Of a DNA stretch of 39,960 bases, positions 27,968-36,804 are shown one piece after another. This DNA comes from a virus. Both the position numbers and the translations under genes were made by a program. The stretch is from positions 1-39,960 of the IMG/VR virus record IMGVR_UViG_3300020057_000076. The stretch is one strand, 5' to 3'. The notes beneath the pieces are model-generated. The model was not told where the DNA came from. It made no database searches and saw nothing but the letters and a program-made list of their open reading frames with translations. Numbering within the stretch: the first letter of the stretch is position 1; each line of letters starts with the position of its first letter.

Positions 27968-29541
27968 TGCCCAAACTATCCTCGGAAGTCATTGACCTTT
28001 ACGCCATTACTGACGGTGTAAATACGATTAAGTCTGGTATCCGCATTGACCCTACGGAACTGCGCGACTGCCAGAACATTCGTTATTTCCCCGTCGGCGG
28101 TTTCAAATGGCGCGAGGGCTACTCGACGCTTGGGGACGCCCCTAACATAGCTGCAACCGGCATCTACATGGCTCGCTTTTCCAGTGGTACGAATGCCGCT
28201 ATCCGTATTCGCGGAAGCGTCATTGAATATATGTCGGCCCTCAACGGCACATGGATTGACATCACCGGTGCGGTGGTTCTGACATCCGGGGCTGACAATA
28301 CCTGCACTTTCGCAATGCTAAACGATATTGTGATTGTTACTAATGGCGTTGATAATGCCTTCCAGATTAATAGCTCTTTAGTCGCCGCCACAGTAGGGGC
28401 GTTGCCGAGTTCTCTTATCCCCACCGCCGTATATGAGCATCGTGGGTACATGTTCTATGTCACAGCTGACCGGCTCTTTTTCTCGTCATTAAATGTTCCT
28501 GCCACTGTGTTAACCAACAACTACATTACACCGGGTAGCAAGACTGGCGGCAATATCATTGGGGGCGTGGACTTCCAAGGTAAAAGCTGTGTGTTCAAAC
28601 GACATGGCATCTTCGGCGTGGAGTTTCAGCCGACCCGCATCAACACGATTGGGGACTTGTTCCCATTCATCGAAAGCCCCAACCCTATCGTTCCCGGCGT
28701 AGGCACTCAGTCGCACCGTACCATTGTGAAATTTACGACGCCGGCAACCCACAAGACGCCGGGACAGGAGCTTGTGTTTTTCCTGGATCAGTTCGGCGTT
28801 CCGCGCCTCTTCGATGGGTCAACGAGCTTGTCCGTAGGTACCGGAATCGCGGATTGTCGTGACGACGCTATTGTGAGCCTGTCTGACACAAACAAAAGCA
28901 GACTCGCCAACACCTGGGCCATCAACGACGCCGCAAAGAACTTAATCTATCTGTTTGTCTCTTCGACCGGGCTTACGCAAAACGACGTGTGTTGGGTTTT
29001 AGACTACACCACAGCCTTTGCATGGGGCCGGGATTCTTACCTTGACAAGTTCAACTGTGGGGCTATTTTTGAGGACACAACCGGCGTTTTCCGACCGTAC
29101 TTCGCAAATTACGCTGGACAGGTTTTTAAGATGGGAGATACACAGGCCGACAACGGTACAGCCATTATCAGCTACGCCACAACGGGCGACATGTTCCGAA
29201 AGTCCCCCGTTATCCAATCGAGTTGGCAATACCTCGAACTTCGCGGCGCGACCGGTTCTGATACCCAGACGCTACGCCTTGATTTCTACGTCGATGGCGA
29301 GGACAGCCCCTCGTCTGCTAGTTCGACGATTCTGTACAAACAAAATCAAGTGACGTGGGACTCTCTGAACTGGGATTCATTTAACTGGGTTTACAACGGT
29401 CTTACAACGAAGTCGGCAGAAATCAACCTAGAGGCAAAGTCACTTCGTGTCAAGTTCTCCAATTCAACCCTGAACAGTACGTGTGTGGTTGAGGGTGCGA
29501 GCATCTTTGTCAAGCCTGAGGGCTGGAAGCAGGAGTCATAA
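27967..29541 (+). CDS. Tail nozzle-like protein
   Basis: A 524-residue beta-rich protein with repeated blade-like segments (VVLTSGADNTCTFAMLNDIV, IVTNGVDNAFQIN, YLFVSSTGLT, WVLDYTTAFAWGRDSYLDKF), as in the beta-propeller nozzle proteins of short-tailed phages (T7 gp12, P22 gp10 class by role). It overlaps the adaptor stop by one base and is followed by fibre genes. The family name is inferred from composition and order. Confidence 0.6.
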   Translation: MPKLSSEVIDLYAITDGVNTIKSGIRIDPTELRDCQNIRYFPVGGFKWREGYSTLGDAPNIAATGIYMARFSSGTNAAIRIRGSVIEYMSALNGTWIDITGAVVLTSGADNTCTFAMLNDIVIVTNGVDNAFQINSSLVAATVGALPSSLIPTAVYEHRGYMFYVTADRLFFSSLNVPATVLTNNYITPGSKTGGNIIGGVDFQGKSCVFKRHGIFGVEFQPTRINTIGDLFPFIESPNPIVPGVGTQSHRTIVKFTTPATHKTPGQELVFFLDQFGVPRLFDGSTSLSVGTGIADCRDDAIVSLSDTNKSRLANTWAINDAAKNLIYLFVSSTGLTQNDVCWVLDYTTAFAWGRDSYLDKFNCGAIFEDTTGVFRPYFANYAGQVFKMGDTQADNGTAIISYATTGDMFRKSPVIQSSWQYLELRGATGSDTQTLRLDFYVDGEDSPSSASSTILYKQNQVTWDSLNWDSFNWVYNGLTTKSAEINLEAKSLRVKFSNSTLNSTCVVEGASIFVKPEGWKQES

Positions 29542-29913
29542 ATGAATATGTCTCGTCGCGACAAATTCAACGAAAGAATGGGTAAGTACTTCGACAAGAT
29601 AGATAACGAACTGCAAATGCTTGTGGATGTCCACAACAACCATGACAATGGCTTACAGGGCTGGACTGCCGTTAGTCTTCTGGATGGGTCAAACAAACGC
29701 ATGGGACAGGCCACACTAGTAGGCGGAACGATCCTCGTAGCTAACACAGTAGTGACCGCCAATACGCGAATAATTCTATCCCGCGCAAACACAAGCGGCA
29801 CCCTCGGCCACCTATACGTCGCTTCCCGAGTTGCAAGCACGTCTTTCACCATCACGTCAAGTAGTGGCACTGATACATCAACCATTAACTGGTTGTTGAT
29901 CGAACCTAAGTAA
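29542..29913 (+). CDS. Small tail or head appendage protein
   Basis: A 123-residue protein: an N-terminal helix with LVDVHNNHDNGLQGW, then a beta-sandwich of the kind seen in many phage appendage proteins (GQATLVGGTILVANTVVTAN, SFTITSSSGTDTSTINWLLI). The HNNHD.G..W motif reappears in the fibre protein encoded next, suggesting a shared attachment element. Likely part of the short tail. Confidence 0.65.
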   Translation: MNMSRRDKFNERMGKYFDKIDNELQMLVDVHNNHDNGLQGWTAVSLLDGSNKRMGQATLVGGTILVANTVVTANTRIILSRANTSGTLGHLYVASRVASTSFTITSSSGTDTSTINWLLIEPK

Positions 29914-29925
29914 CCGGAGTTCATA

Positions 29926-30795
29926 ATGGCCCAAATCTCTCGTAGCATTAAAGTAAATGGCACCACTACACTGGCCTCGTCCACACTGGCGCGAGCGGTG
30001 GACGTGGAAACCGACGCCGCCACTCTCGTCGCGGCCCACAATAATCATGACTCCGGGGCTGCTTCTTGGACGGTTCTTAGCGCCTCCGGCGCCTCGAGCG
30101 TCCCTCTTGTGGCTAATAACGCCGCGGGAACCCAGAACATTGCCAACTTGCAGGACAACGGAACGAATGTTTTGACTGTGGCAGATGGCGGCCTGACCAC
30201 GGTTAGGAACACCTCAGCTAGTGGCAAAACCCTAATTACTAACAACAGTACCTCAACCGGTAATATCTTCGAGGCACAAGACAACGGCGTGTCCGTTTTC
30301 TCTGTGGCTGACGGTGGTGCGGTGGTTGCAACGGGGTCAGTCACCGTGACGGGTGTACTTAAGGGTGCAGGAACCACGACTAACGACGCCGCAGCAGCAG
30401 GCGTTATTGGCGAATATGTCGAGACAATAGTGGGCACTGCGAACGTCGGAACAACCGCTCAGTATTCTGACCTTACATCTATCTTACTCACAGCCGGAGA
30501 TTGGGACGTCACCGGTGTATGTATGTTCTTTAGAAACACAGCCTCCTGGGTCGAAACGTCAATAGGTATTAGCACAACGTCCGGAAACTCAGGTACAGGA
30601 CTTGTCAGCGGATCAAACTTTATCGGGACAGCCACAACGTCAACGTCCACTGTGTACACCACTCAGACGCTAGTAATTCCAGCCTTTCGTATGTCACTCT
30701 CCGGAACAACCACAGTTTACTTAAAAGGCTACGCAGACTACACAGTTGGCAACCCTAGTAGGGTGGCACGCCTTTCAGCCCGGAGGGTAAGATAA
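29926..30795 (+). CDS. Tail fibre-like protein
   Basis: A 289-residue, Thr/Ser/Ala/Val-rich protein. The N-terminal 45 residues carry the attachment-like LVAAHNNHDSGAASWTV. Then come repeats of about 40 residues with QDNGTNVLTVADGGLT and QDNGVSVFSVADGGAV, typical of trimeric fibre shafts, and a C-terminal beta domain from about residue 160 (AQYSDLTSILLTAGDWDVTG) that may bind the receptor. No fibre chaperone follows, but the next larger gene carries a chaperone domain. Confidence 0.7.
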   Translation: MAQISRSIKVNGTTTLASSTLARAVDVETDAATLVAAHNNHDSGAASWTVLSASGASSVPLVANNAAGTQNIANLQDNGTNVLTVADGGLTTVRNTSASGKTLITNNSTSTGNIFEAQDNGVSVFSVADGGAVVATGSVTVTGVLKGAGTTTNDAAAAGVIGEYVETIVGTANVGTTAQYSDLTSILLTAGDWDVTGVCMFFRNTASWVETSIGISTTSGNSGTGLVSGSNFIGTATTSTSTVYTTQTLVIPAFRMSLSGTTTVYLKGYADYTVGNPSRVARLSARRVR

Positions 30796-30965
30796 TGAAG
30801 CTTTACTTCCGTCAATTCAACGAAACAGAAAGCTCTTACTGCCAAGCCACTGGCACGGACAAGGAAACAGTTGAACGGCTTGCCTCTGAACTTGGTTTTT
30901 CTTGTGAATTTATAACTGAAGATGAGTATTGTGCCGCTGTTGCGCCACAGGGAAAGGGTAACTAA
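30795..30965 (+). CDS. Small acidic protein
   Basis: A 56-residue acidic protein (MKLYFRQFNETESSYCQATG) with cysteines and a helix (DKETVERLASELGF). Its ATG shares a base with the fibre stop. It could be a fibre assembly factor by position, as short genes after fibres often are; nothing in the sequence shows it. Confidence 0.6.
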   Translation: MKLYFRQFNETESSYCQATGTDKETVERLASELGFSCEFITEDEYCAAVAPQGKGN

Positions 30966-32159
30966 ATGCCATTCGTCGACGGTAATCCGATAAGCAAATA
31001 CAACGGGACACAGGGTTTTTACGACGCCTGGAACTCCATCCATAAGGGCCGCACCCCCACAGAAGCCGACATCGGCGTTATAAACAGCTACGGCGATCAA
31101 TTCTCCACCCTGTTTAGAAACTATGTGGGACGCGACGCTAATTCCGTCGAACAGGATCAATTCTTTAAGGGCGTCGTTGTGCCACAAGGCGCGTTTGCAG
31201 ATCCGCAAAAGCTCCGCGACCGCACTGCCTCTTTCATTGGGGACACCTTCCAAGAAGCGGCTAAGGATCAATCCGGAATTGAACTCCAAAAACAACAGGG
31301 ACAGGCTAACACGCTTGCAGACCTGTTTCGCAAACAAAGTTCCGACACACTAAACCAATACAGCCAAGGGCTTCAAGACTTTAGCGCAAAGCTAATGGAA
31401 CGTGTGCGCCCCCAGTTAATTACGAGCTTACAGGCGCAGGGACTTTTAAATACCGGCGGTTTGAATGAGGCTATTGCAGGACAACAGGCCGACTTTGTAA
31501 ATCAGGCTTCCCAACAGGTTAACGACTTACGCCTCCAGCAGAATCAACAAGCGGATGCTATTTCATTCGGCGGGGCCTCGTCGCAATATGAGTTTGACAA
31601 GGCGAACACTCTAAACCGTCTTCCACTGCTCCAGCAGATGGGGAATACAGGCTTAACGAACGCCTATAACACACAGGCCCAAAGCAACCTATTTGCACAG
31701 CAGATGAACTACTTGAACCGACAGGGCCAGCTACAGCAGCGTCAGAAAACAGGCTTTGGGTCTGTTTTCGGCAATTCACTTGCCCAAAGTCTTGGGACTA
31801 GCCTTGGTAAAGTCTCCGCTAGCTCCGGCACTGAATCGACCGACGCATCTGGTGGTGTGGCGTCGACGGCAGCAATGTTCGCACTGGGTTCTGCCCGTGA
31901 AATCAAGAAGAATATTTCCCGGTTGTCAGAGAAAGAAGAGGACGCGTTGTACGACCGGTTTGTGAAAATGCCAATGAATCGCTGGCACTACAAAACAGAA
32001 TCAGATTCAATTCCGCGCCACCTGGGCGTAATGACTGACGAGGCTCTGCCGGAATTCGTTAATGAAGGCGGGATGTCCCTTTCTCCTGTGGATTACTTCG
32101 GTGCTGTCACTGTGGCAATTAAAGTTCTGAATCGTCGCCTCTTAAGGCAGGGTAAATAA
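30966..32159 (+). CDS. Gln-rich virion protein with S74 chaperone domain
   Basis: A 397-residue protein. Residues 1-300 are helical and rich in Gln, Asn and Ala (GQANTLADLFRKQSSDTLNQ, RQGQLQQRQ), as in DNA-ejection proteins. From residue 309 an intramolecular chaperone (peptidase S74) starts: GSAREIKKNISRL, with the catalytic-type Ser309 and Lys, then MPMNRWHYK, HLGVMTDEALP, and VDYFGAVTVAIKVLNRRL. In endosialidases this domain trimerises the fibre and cuts itself off before the Ser. Here it sits on a helical protein, not a beta-helix. Confidence 0.75.
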   Translation: MPFVDGNPISKYNGTQGFYDAWNSIHKGRTPTEADIGVINSYGDQFSTLFRNYVGRDANSVEQDQFFKGVVVPQGAFADPQKLRDRTASFIGDTFQEAAKDQSGIELQKQQGQANTLADLFRKQSSDTLNQYSQGLQDFSAKLMERVRPQLITSLQAQGLLNTGGLNEAIAGQQADFVNQASQQVNDLRLQQNQQADAISFGGASSQYEFDKANTLNRLPLLQQMGNTGLTNAYNTQAQSNLFAQQMNYLNRQGQLQQRQKTGFGSVFGNSLAQSLGTSLGKVSASSGTESTDASGGVASTAAMFALGSAREIKKNISRLSEKEEDALYDRFVKMPMNRWHYKTESDSIPRHLGVMTDEALPEFVNEGGMSLSPVDYFGAVTVAIKVLNRRLLRQGK

Positions 32160-32160
32160 C

Positions 32161-33522
32161 ATGAACTTCGACCAATCACGAATAAGTCCAGCCGATCAGG
32201 AAGCCTTGTTTAGAATGATGCAGCGGTCTGGCCAACAGCCTACGTCCGGTGGACAGGCTATCGATCCACGCGGCGGAGCGGCGCAACTACAACCGGGCGA
32301 CAAAATGAACCCACAGGAAGCCATCCAACGAATCATGCAGGAAATCGGGCCCCTTCCCCAACAGGCACAACCCGGCCAGATTCAGCAACAGCCACAAGGC
32401 GCCCCTGCCCCTGCCGCTAGCCCTGCCGCTAACTATGGGAGGCAGTTGGTGGAGACCGAAGAAGGAGGGCTCGGTATCAAAGGGCCTTCTTCTAACCCGC
32501 TCCTTAAATTGTTTGGGGTGCAGAAGACCCGCGGGATTGACCCGACCAATTACTACTCGACGCTTACTGCGCGGTATGGACAAGAAGGGATGGATCGTCT
32601 CCTCCCCCTTAACACCCCTCGTTCGCCTGATGGAACTCCGTTTGTCAATAGCACGGTCTCTGAACAAATACATAAAGCAATGGTTGGTGCGGGTGGTGAA
32701 GGGGTAAAATACTCCCCCGCGACTCTGTCAAATGCAGCTGGTGACTCCATCGTAGCTCGATGGAACGGACGGGACTATGAAGTTAAAAATGAAAAGACGC
32801 AGCAGTGGGAAACGGCGCCAGCGGGCACGTTAAAAGGATATGAGACCAAATATTTAAACGACAGTATCGGCGGCGGTATGTTTAAGACTAATCCGAAAGG
32901 TGCCAACCCGGTTGGGGACATAGGAGGAATAGGGGGAGATAAGAACGATCCTAAAAACGCGCTAACCAATCTCCGTGTGGCGGCTCCGGCTCTGTATAAG
33001 GACTACGCCGCAATTCTAGAAAATAGCATGCCAGACAAGAACATGGGCCTTAAGGCACTTGTGGAAGCAAGATCTTCTGCCGTACAGGTTCGCGCACTAC
33101 TAGAGTCGAACGATCCGTCCTCGGTGGGTCTCGCGACACTAGGCTTTTACCTCGCCCGTATGTCCGGGTCTAACAGTCAGTTATCTGATGCAGAACGCGA
33201 AATCTTTCAAGAGCCGCTCGGTCTAATCGACAAGCTAATGAACAAGGGGTATAAGCTTATCGCCGGCGACTTAAGCCCGGTTATGAAAGCCGACCTTATG
33301 AAGCTTGTTACACTCATGGAAAAGAAATCCATGGCACAGGGTAATCGGCTTATTGCTGGCAACCGTATTCGTGCCCGCGCAGTTGTGGGTAAGAATTGGT
33401 CAAAAGGTCTGGATGACGCCTTCCCTACAATGGAATCTCTTTCCGTGGCCGCAGACGATGTACAATCCCAAGGCTCTTCGGCATCCGGCGCAGACAACGT
33501 CGCTAATAGGTTCGGGTTCTAA
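32161..33522 (+). CDS. Putative internal virion protein
   Basis: A 453-residue protein. The first 90 residues are Gln/Pro/Ala-rich (QQAQPGQIQQQPQGAPAPAA) and probably disordered; the rest is mixed, with a helical C-terminal part (VEARSSAVQVRALLESNDPS, ADLMKLVTLMEKKSMAQGNR). Place between the S74 protein and the largest gene, and composition, fit ejected core proteins of podophages. No lytic domain is visible. Confidence 0.6.
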   Translation: MNFDQSRISPADQEALFRMMQRSGQQPTSGGQAIDPRGGAAQLQPGDKMNPQEAIQRIMQEIGPLPQQAQPGQIQQQPQGAPAPAASPAANYGRQLVETEEGGLGIKGPSSNPLLKLFGVQKTRGIDPTNYYSTLTARYGQEGMDRLLPLNTPRSPDGTPFVNSTVSEQIHKAMVGAGGEGVKYSPATLSNAAGDSIVARWNGRDYEVKNEKTQQWETAPAGTLKGYETKYLNDSIGGGMFKTNPKGANPVGDIGGIGGDKNDPKNALTNLRVAAPALYKDYAAILENSMPDKNMGLKALVEARSSAVQVRALLESNDPSSVGLATLGFYLARMSGSNSQLSDAEREIFQEPLGLIDKLMNKGYKLIAGDLSPVMKADLMKLVTLMEKKSMAQGNRLIAGNRIRARAVVGKNWSKGLDDAFPTMESLSVAADDVQSQGSSASGADNVANRFGF

Positions 33523-33524
33523 TT

Positions 33525-35807
33525 ATGGCTAAAACAACTAAATGGAATGAAGTAGCAGCGGATGCTGATTACCAAGCCCTCTCGGATAACGATCAGGCCA
33601 AAGTTAAACAGCGCTTCTATGACAATGTGGTTGCTAAAGATTCTAGCTTTGCGGGTTTACCTGCACAAGAACAGGAGAGTGTGAGAACACGCTTCTTCGG
33701 AGTCACGCCCCAAGTTACCGAACAGCCACAGGAAGCACAACAGCCCCAAGGCTTTTTAGGACAGGCTAAGGACACTATTCTTACTGCCGCAAAGGCAACA
33801 GCTCCCGCCGTTTTAGGGGCCGTCGCTCCAGGTCTTGCTAATGTGAAAGACATTATGCACATGTCTAGTAGCGCACAAGAAGCGGGCGGCGGTATCTCGG
33901 AATTCTTAGGGAGCAAGGGCGTTCCCGCGCCTGTTTCTGCAACTGCCGGATTTGTTGCTGGAATAGCACTAGACCCCATGACTTATGCCACCGGTGGCGC
34001 AGCTAGGCTCGGCCCTGTTGTGCCTCGTGTGGCTAGTGAGCTTGAACAGGTGGGGGCTCGGTTTGGTTTGTCCCTGACAAAGGGAGAGATGTTAGACTTT
34101 AAACCTATGCTCCTTTTGGAACGGGCGCTAGAGAATACGGCCGGCGGTGCCAAGTATTTAAAGGTGTTTCGTGAGAACCGGCTTGAACAGTTAAACAAAC
34201 TTCGCGACACTCTCGTCTCGCGGGAAGCATCCCCACAGGCGCTAGAAAAGATCGGTTTACAAATCCAGGACACGGCCAAGAAGTTGATGACCACACAGGA
34301 AGCGGCCCAAACTGGAATGGCTCAGTCCATGCTCCAGACGGGCGCCCAGAAGATGGGTGTGTCTTCGGAAGGTGCGGCTGCTACCGGATCAAAGGCGCTA
34401 GAAGCCATTCGTAACGCTTCTATCGCCGCCAGCGACGACGTGAACAAAGCCTTCTCAGAGGTTGAAGCAGTAATGCCACAGAACTTCGCTCAGCGCGCAG
34501 ACGCAACTGTGCAAGCCGCCAAGTTAATGCGGAAAAAACTAGACGACGCACAACCGTCCCTCCGCGACGAGCAGTTAGGCCGTATACTAAACGACTTCAT
34601 TCCAAAATCTAAACCGGGCAGTGTTCCTGCCGGACAAGCCTTGCCACAAGCGACCTTTACATGGGCACAGCTTAAAGCCAACCGCGAGGTGTTAACGCAG
34701 TTAATTAATGGCGGAGACGGGTCTGCCGCCTTTGGTGTTAAGGGTGGGACAGGGGTTAGTACGGCTGCTTTAGGGCGCCTTAAAACTGCCATCTCGCAGG
34801 ATATGGAAACAATGGCCCAGACAGTGGGCGGGGATGTGTCGGAGAAATATGCTGTCGCTCGTGTCATGCACGGCAATATGAAACAAACCTTCGATAACGA
34901 CACAATCCGTTCCCTCATTAAGACTGCGGATACAAAGCCGGAACTGTTCATCAGTCAGGTGTTTGCCCCCGGTCGCACCACCGAGCTAAACAACGTCCGT
35001 AAAATTATAGGCACAGAGAAGTTTAACGGCCTGAAAGATCGGTTCACCACTACGTTGTTTGGGATGGACAAGGATCAAGCCTTTAATCCCGCCATGCTCC
35101 GGCAACAAGTAGCTAGATACGGCAAAGAGATGCTAACCGAAACATACGGCCCGAAGGGCTATCAGGATCTAACGAACCTCGCTCTACAGGTCGAGAAGAC
35201 AGGCACAATGCCAATCGACAATGTGTTTGCTCGGGCGTTAATTGCCCGCTCACCTGAAAAAGTCATGGACTTTGTGATTAGGCCCGGCAATACGGGGAAC
35301 ATCGTTAAGGCCCGGCAGTTGGTGGGTGAACAGGTCTGGAAGGAGTCTGCCGCCTCTTGGCTCGACCAGTCTGTGCTGGCTAAGAACCCCGACGCTATCG
35401 TTAATCCAGCTCAGTTTGTAAAGCTGTTGGATAAGTATGGACACGATACGATCAAAGCCGCCGTGGGTGACAGGCAGTTTAAAACCATTGCCAAGATCGG
35501 GGCTGTTAGTCGTTTGATTCAGAAGGCAGAACAGGTTTCAGTGAATACCAGCAATACAGCCGGGGTCGGTGCAATGATGAAAAGGATTGTCAGCCCGGTC
35601 GGCGCCCTTATGGAGTTTGTGGGTTCCCGCGCTATAGCGAAGTGGTATTTAGACCCGAAGGCTTCTCAAATCCTGCTAGAGGGTTTGTCAGCAATGCCTA
35701 AGAGCCGCGCCGCCATCAGTGCAGCCCGGCAGTTAGCCGCGATTAGCGGGGTTCAACTGGCCCAAGAGGGCGTCGAGACTTTACAGGCACCGCCGGCCCC
35801 CCGATAA
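33525..35807 (+). CDS. Large internal virion protein
   Basis: A 760-residue helical protein, the largest of the genome and last of the structural block. The N-terminus (about 1-60) resembles the short domain seen at the start of phage ejection proteins (YQALSDNDQAKVKQRFYDNV, LPAQEQESVRTRFF). Residues about 75-150 contain Ala/Gly-rich hydrophobic segments (VLGAVAPGLANVKD, GVPAPVSATAGFVAGIAL) that could insert into a membrane during ejection. The last 60 residues are again hydrophobic. No peptidoglycan hydrolase motif is seen. Confidence 0.65.
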   Translation: MAKTTKWNEVAADADYQALSDNDQAKVKQRFYDNVVAKDSSFAGLPAQEQESVRTRFFGVTPQVTEQPQEAQQPQGFLGQAKDTILTAAKATAPAVLGAVAPGLANVKDIMHMSSSAQEAGGGISEFLGSKGVPAPVSATAGFVAGIALDPMTYATGGAARLGPVVPRVASELEQVGARFGLSLTKGEMLDFKPMLLLERALENTAGGAKYLKVFRENRLEQLNKLRDTLVSREASPQALEKIGLQIQDTAKKLMTTQEAAQTGMAQSMLQTGAQKMGVSSEGAAATGSKALEAIRNASIAASDDVNKAFSEVEAVMPQNFAQRADATVQAAKLMRKKLDDAQPSLRDEQLGRILNDFIPKSKPGSVPAGQALPQATFTWAQLKANREVLTQLINGGDGSAAFGVKGGTGVSTAALGRLKTAISQDMETMAQTVGGDVSEKYAVARVMHGNMKQTFDNDTIRSLIKTADTKPELFISQVFAPGRTTELNNVRKIIGTEKFNGLKDRFTTTLFGMDKDQAFNPAMLRQQVARYGKEMLTETYGPKGYQDLTNLALQVEKTGTMPIDNVFARALIARSPEKVMDFVIRPGNTGNIVKARQLVGEQVWKESAASWLDQSVLAKNPDAIVNPAQFVKLLDKYGHDTIKAAVGDRQFKTIAKIGAVSRLIQKAEQVSVNTSNTAGVGAMMKRIVSPVGALMEFVGSRAIAKWYLDPKASQILLEGLSAMPKSRAAISAARQLAAISGVQLAQEGVETLQAPPAPR

Positions 35808-35916
35808 AGACGCCACAGAACATCCACAGTGTGAACGCCAATATGGCGCCCACGAACCAGATGACGGCTAGCGACACCACGACCATCAGAGTAATTAAGA
35901 AGACGGTAGTAATCAT
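35743..35916 (-). CDS. Antisense membrane-protein gene, possibly leaderless
   Basis: On the leftward strand, over the end of the large virion gene, a frame of 57 residues reads MITTVFLITLMVVVSLAVIW, then FVGAILAFTLWMFCGVFIGG and a basic tail (PVKSRRPLGPVEPR). Two hydrophobic helices and a positive tail fit a small holin-like or antiholin protein. The ATG lies 6 bases beyond a box pair (TTGCGG-17-TGGTAGGAT), the same geometry as two other promoters here; alternatively AGGA serves as ribosome site. It sits beside the lysis cassette. Part of the hydrophobicity could be chance on the antisense strand. Confidence 0.4.
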   Translation of the reverse strand: MITTVFLITLMVVVSLAVIWFVGAILAFTLWMFCGVFIGGPAVPVKSRRPLGPVEPR

Positions 35917-35922
35917 ACAGTA

Positions 35923-35951
35923 ATCCTACCACAAAAAGTCTCATACCGCAA
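35923..35951 (-). promoter_or_regulatory. Candidate leftward leaderless promoter
   Basis: Reading leftward: TTGCGG (35951-35946), 17 bases, TAGGAT (35928-35923) with a TG extension. The predicted start is the A of the ATG at 35916. The -35 box is weak. Confidence 0.4.
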
Positions 35952-35964
35952 GAGGTATCTTACA

Positions 35965-36123
35965 GTGCCCACCAATCAAGTAAAAGAGCTGTTTGCCAAA
36001 ATTGAACATATGGAACGTCGCTTAACAGAAGCATGCACAGATCTCGTATGGATAAAAAGAATACTGATGGGGGCGGCAAGCCTGGGAATTATCGGAAAGA
36101 TAATCGGGTATATAGCTAAATAA
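35965..36123 (+). CDS. XhlA-like holin/lysis accessory protein
   Basis: A 52-residue protein with the XhlA layout: an N-terminal amphipathic helix (VKELFAKIEHMERRLTEACT), then DLVWIKRILMG and a C-terminal membrane helix (AASLGIIGKIIGYIA). XhlA-type proteins are membrane proteins that act with a holin and endolysin in cell lysis. It uses a GTG start with AAGAGG 9 bases upstream. It opens the rightmost late cassette, after the structural genes. Confidence 0.75.
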   Translation: MPTNQVKELFAKIEHMERRLTEACTDLVWIKRILMGAASLGIIGKIIGYIAK

Positions 36124-36148
36124 ACGGTGTGGCGGGAGTTTAACTTTT

Positions 36149-36379
36149 ATGCGCGTTTGCGTCAGATGTGCGAAGTCCAGACGGTGTAATGAGCATTACG
36201 AGAAAGACAGTAAGACAGGTAAGACGTGGAGTATCACTAGCTGTGCCTCCTGTGGTTACAACTTCGACATAGAAGAGAGGATCCCCTCCAATTACCCCGC
36301 CCACAATTCCCCTGCTCCTAACCCTAACTCGAACGAAGAAACTCCCCACAAGAACATTAGGCGTTCTTTGTTCCGCTGA
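36149..36379 (+). CDS. Small zinc-ribbon protein
   Basis: A 76-residue protein with [10 protein letters not shown] and CASCGYNF about 26 residues apart, a four-cysteine zinc ribbon, followed by an Asn/Pro-rich tail. GGGAG lies 10 bases before the ATG. The tail is encoded over the start of the DUF5675 gene in another frame. It may be a regulator or a structural knuckle; no partner is evident. Confidence 0.65.
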   Translation: MRVCVRCAKSRRCNEHYEKDSKTGKTWSITSCASCGYNFDIEERIPSNYPAHNSPAPNPNSNEETPHKNIRRSLFR

Positions 36380-36695
36380 CCTTAGTCTCTACACCCTTGA
36401 GGATACGGTCAGGGAAGGCCCTAAGATCGCCGGCACGACCGCAATACCCGCCGGGACATACAAGGTTGTCATCTCTTATTCCCCCCGCTTTAAACGTAGG
36501 CTACCGCTGTTAATCGACGTACCGGGGTTTGAGTACGTACTCATCCACAGTGGTAATACAGAACGGGATACGAAAGGCTGTATTCTTGTCGGGCTTACCC
36601 AGGACGATGAGGGGGTTTACAGCTCTATAAAGGCAGAAGAGAAGTTAATGGCGTACCTAAAGGGTAAGTCTGATGTCCGTATTAGAATACTGTAG
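36312..36695 (+). CDS. DUF5675-family protein, no canonical start
   Basis: About 127 residues of the DUF5675 family. Visible family features: [57 protein letters not shown] and TKGCILVG. The conserved His and Cys (IHSGN...KGC) resemble the pair in YkuD L,D-transpeptidases, so a peptidoglycan activity is possible; this is an inference. The frame is closed by a TAG at 36270 and has no ATG, GTG or TTG. CTG at 36312 fits the family's N-terminus; ATT at 36291 lies 10 bases after AGAGAGG. A +1 shift from the zinc-ribbon frame is also possible. Confidence 0.7.
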   Translation: MLLTLTRTKKLPTRTLGVLCSADLSLYTLEDTVREGPKIAGTTAIPAGTYKVVISYSPRFKRRLPLLIDVPGFEYVLIHSGNTERDTKGCILVGLTQDDEGVYSSIKAEEKLMAYLKGKSDVRIRIL

Positions 36696-36783
36696 GCATG
36701 AGTTTTTACTAGTGTGGGATGAGCCCCTTGGGCGACTATACATCTGTACGATATGTAGTCAACCAAAAGAGGTGCGGTTTTAA
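36673..36783 (+). CDS. Tiny zinc-knuckle protein
   Basis: A 36-residue protein ([20 protein letters not shown], then [16 protein letters not shown]). CRH and CTIC give a Cys-X-His ... Cys-X2-Cys zinc site. AAGGG precedes the ATG, and the gene overlaps the end of the DUF5675 gene by 23 bases. It is the last gene of the late unit. Confidence 0.6.
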   Translation: MSVLEYCRHEFLLVWDEPLGRLYICTICSQPKEVRF

Positions 36784-36804
36784 GAGATGTTAAGGGGAAG
36801 TTCC

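Noticed and set aside
29391-30041. 216-codon leftward frame opposite fibre and nozzle genes
   Set aside because: Composition reflects the reverse of Thr/Ala/Ser codons; no family match and no promoter.
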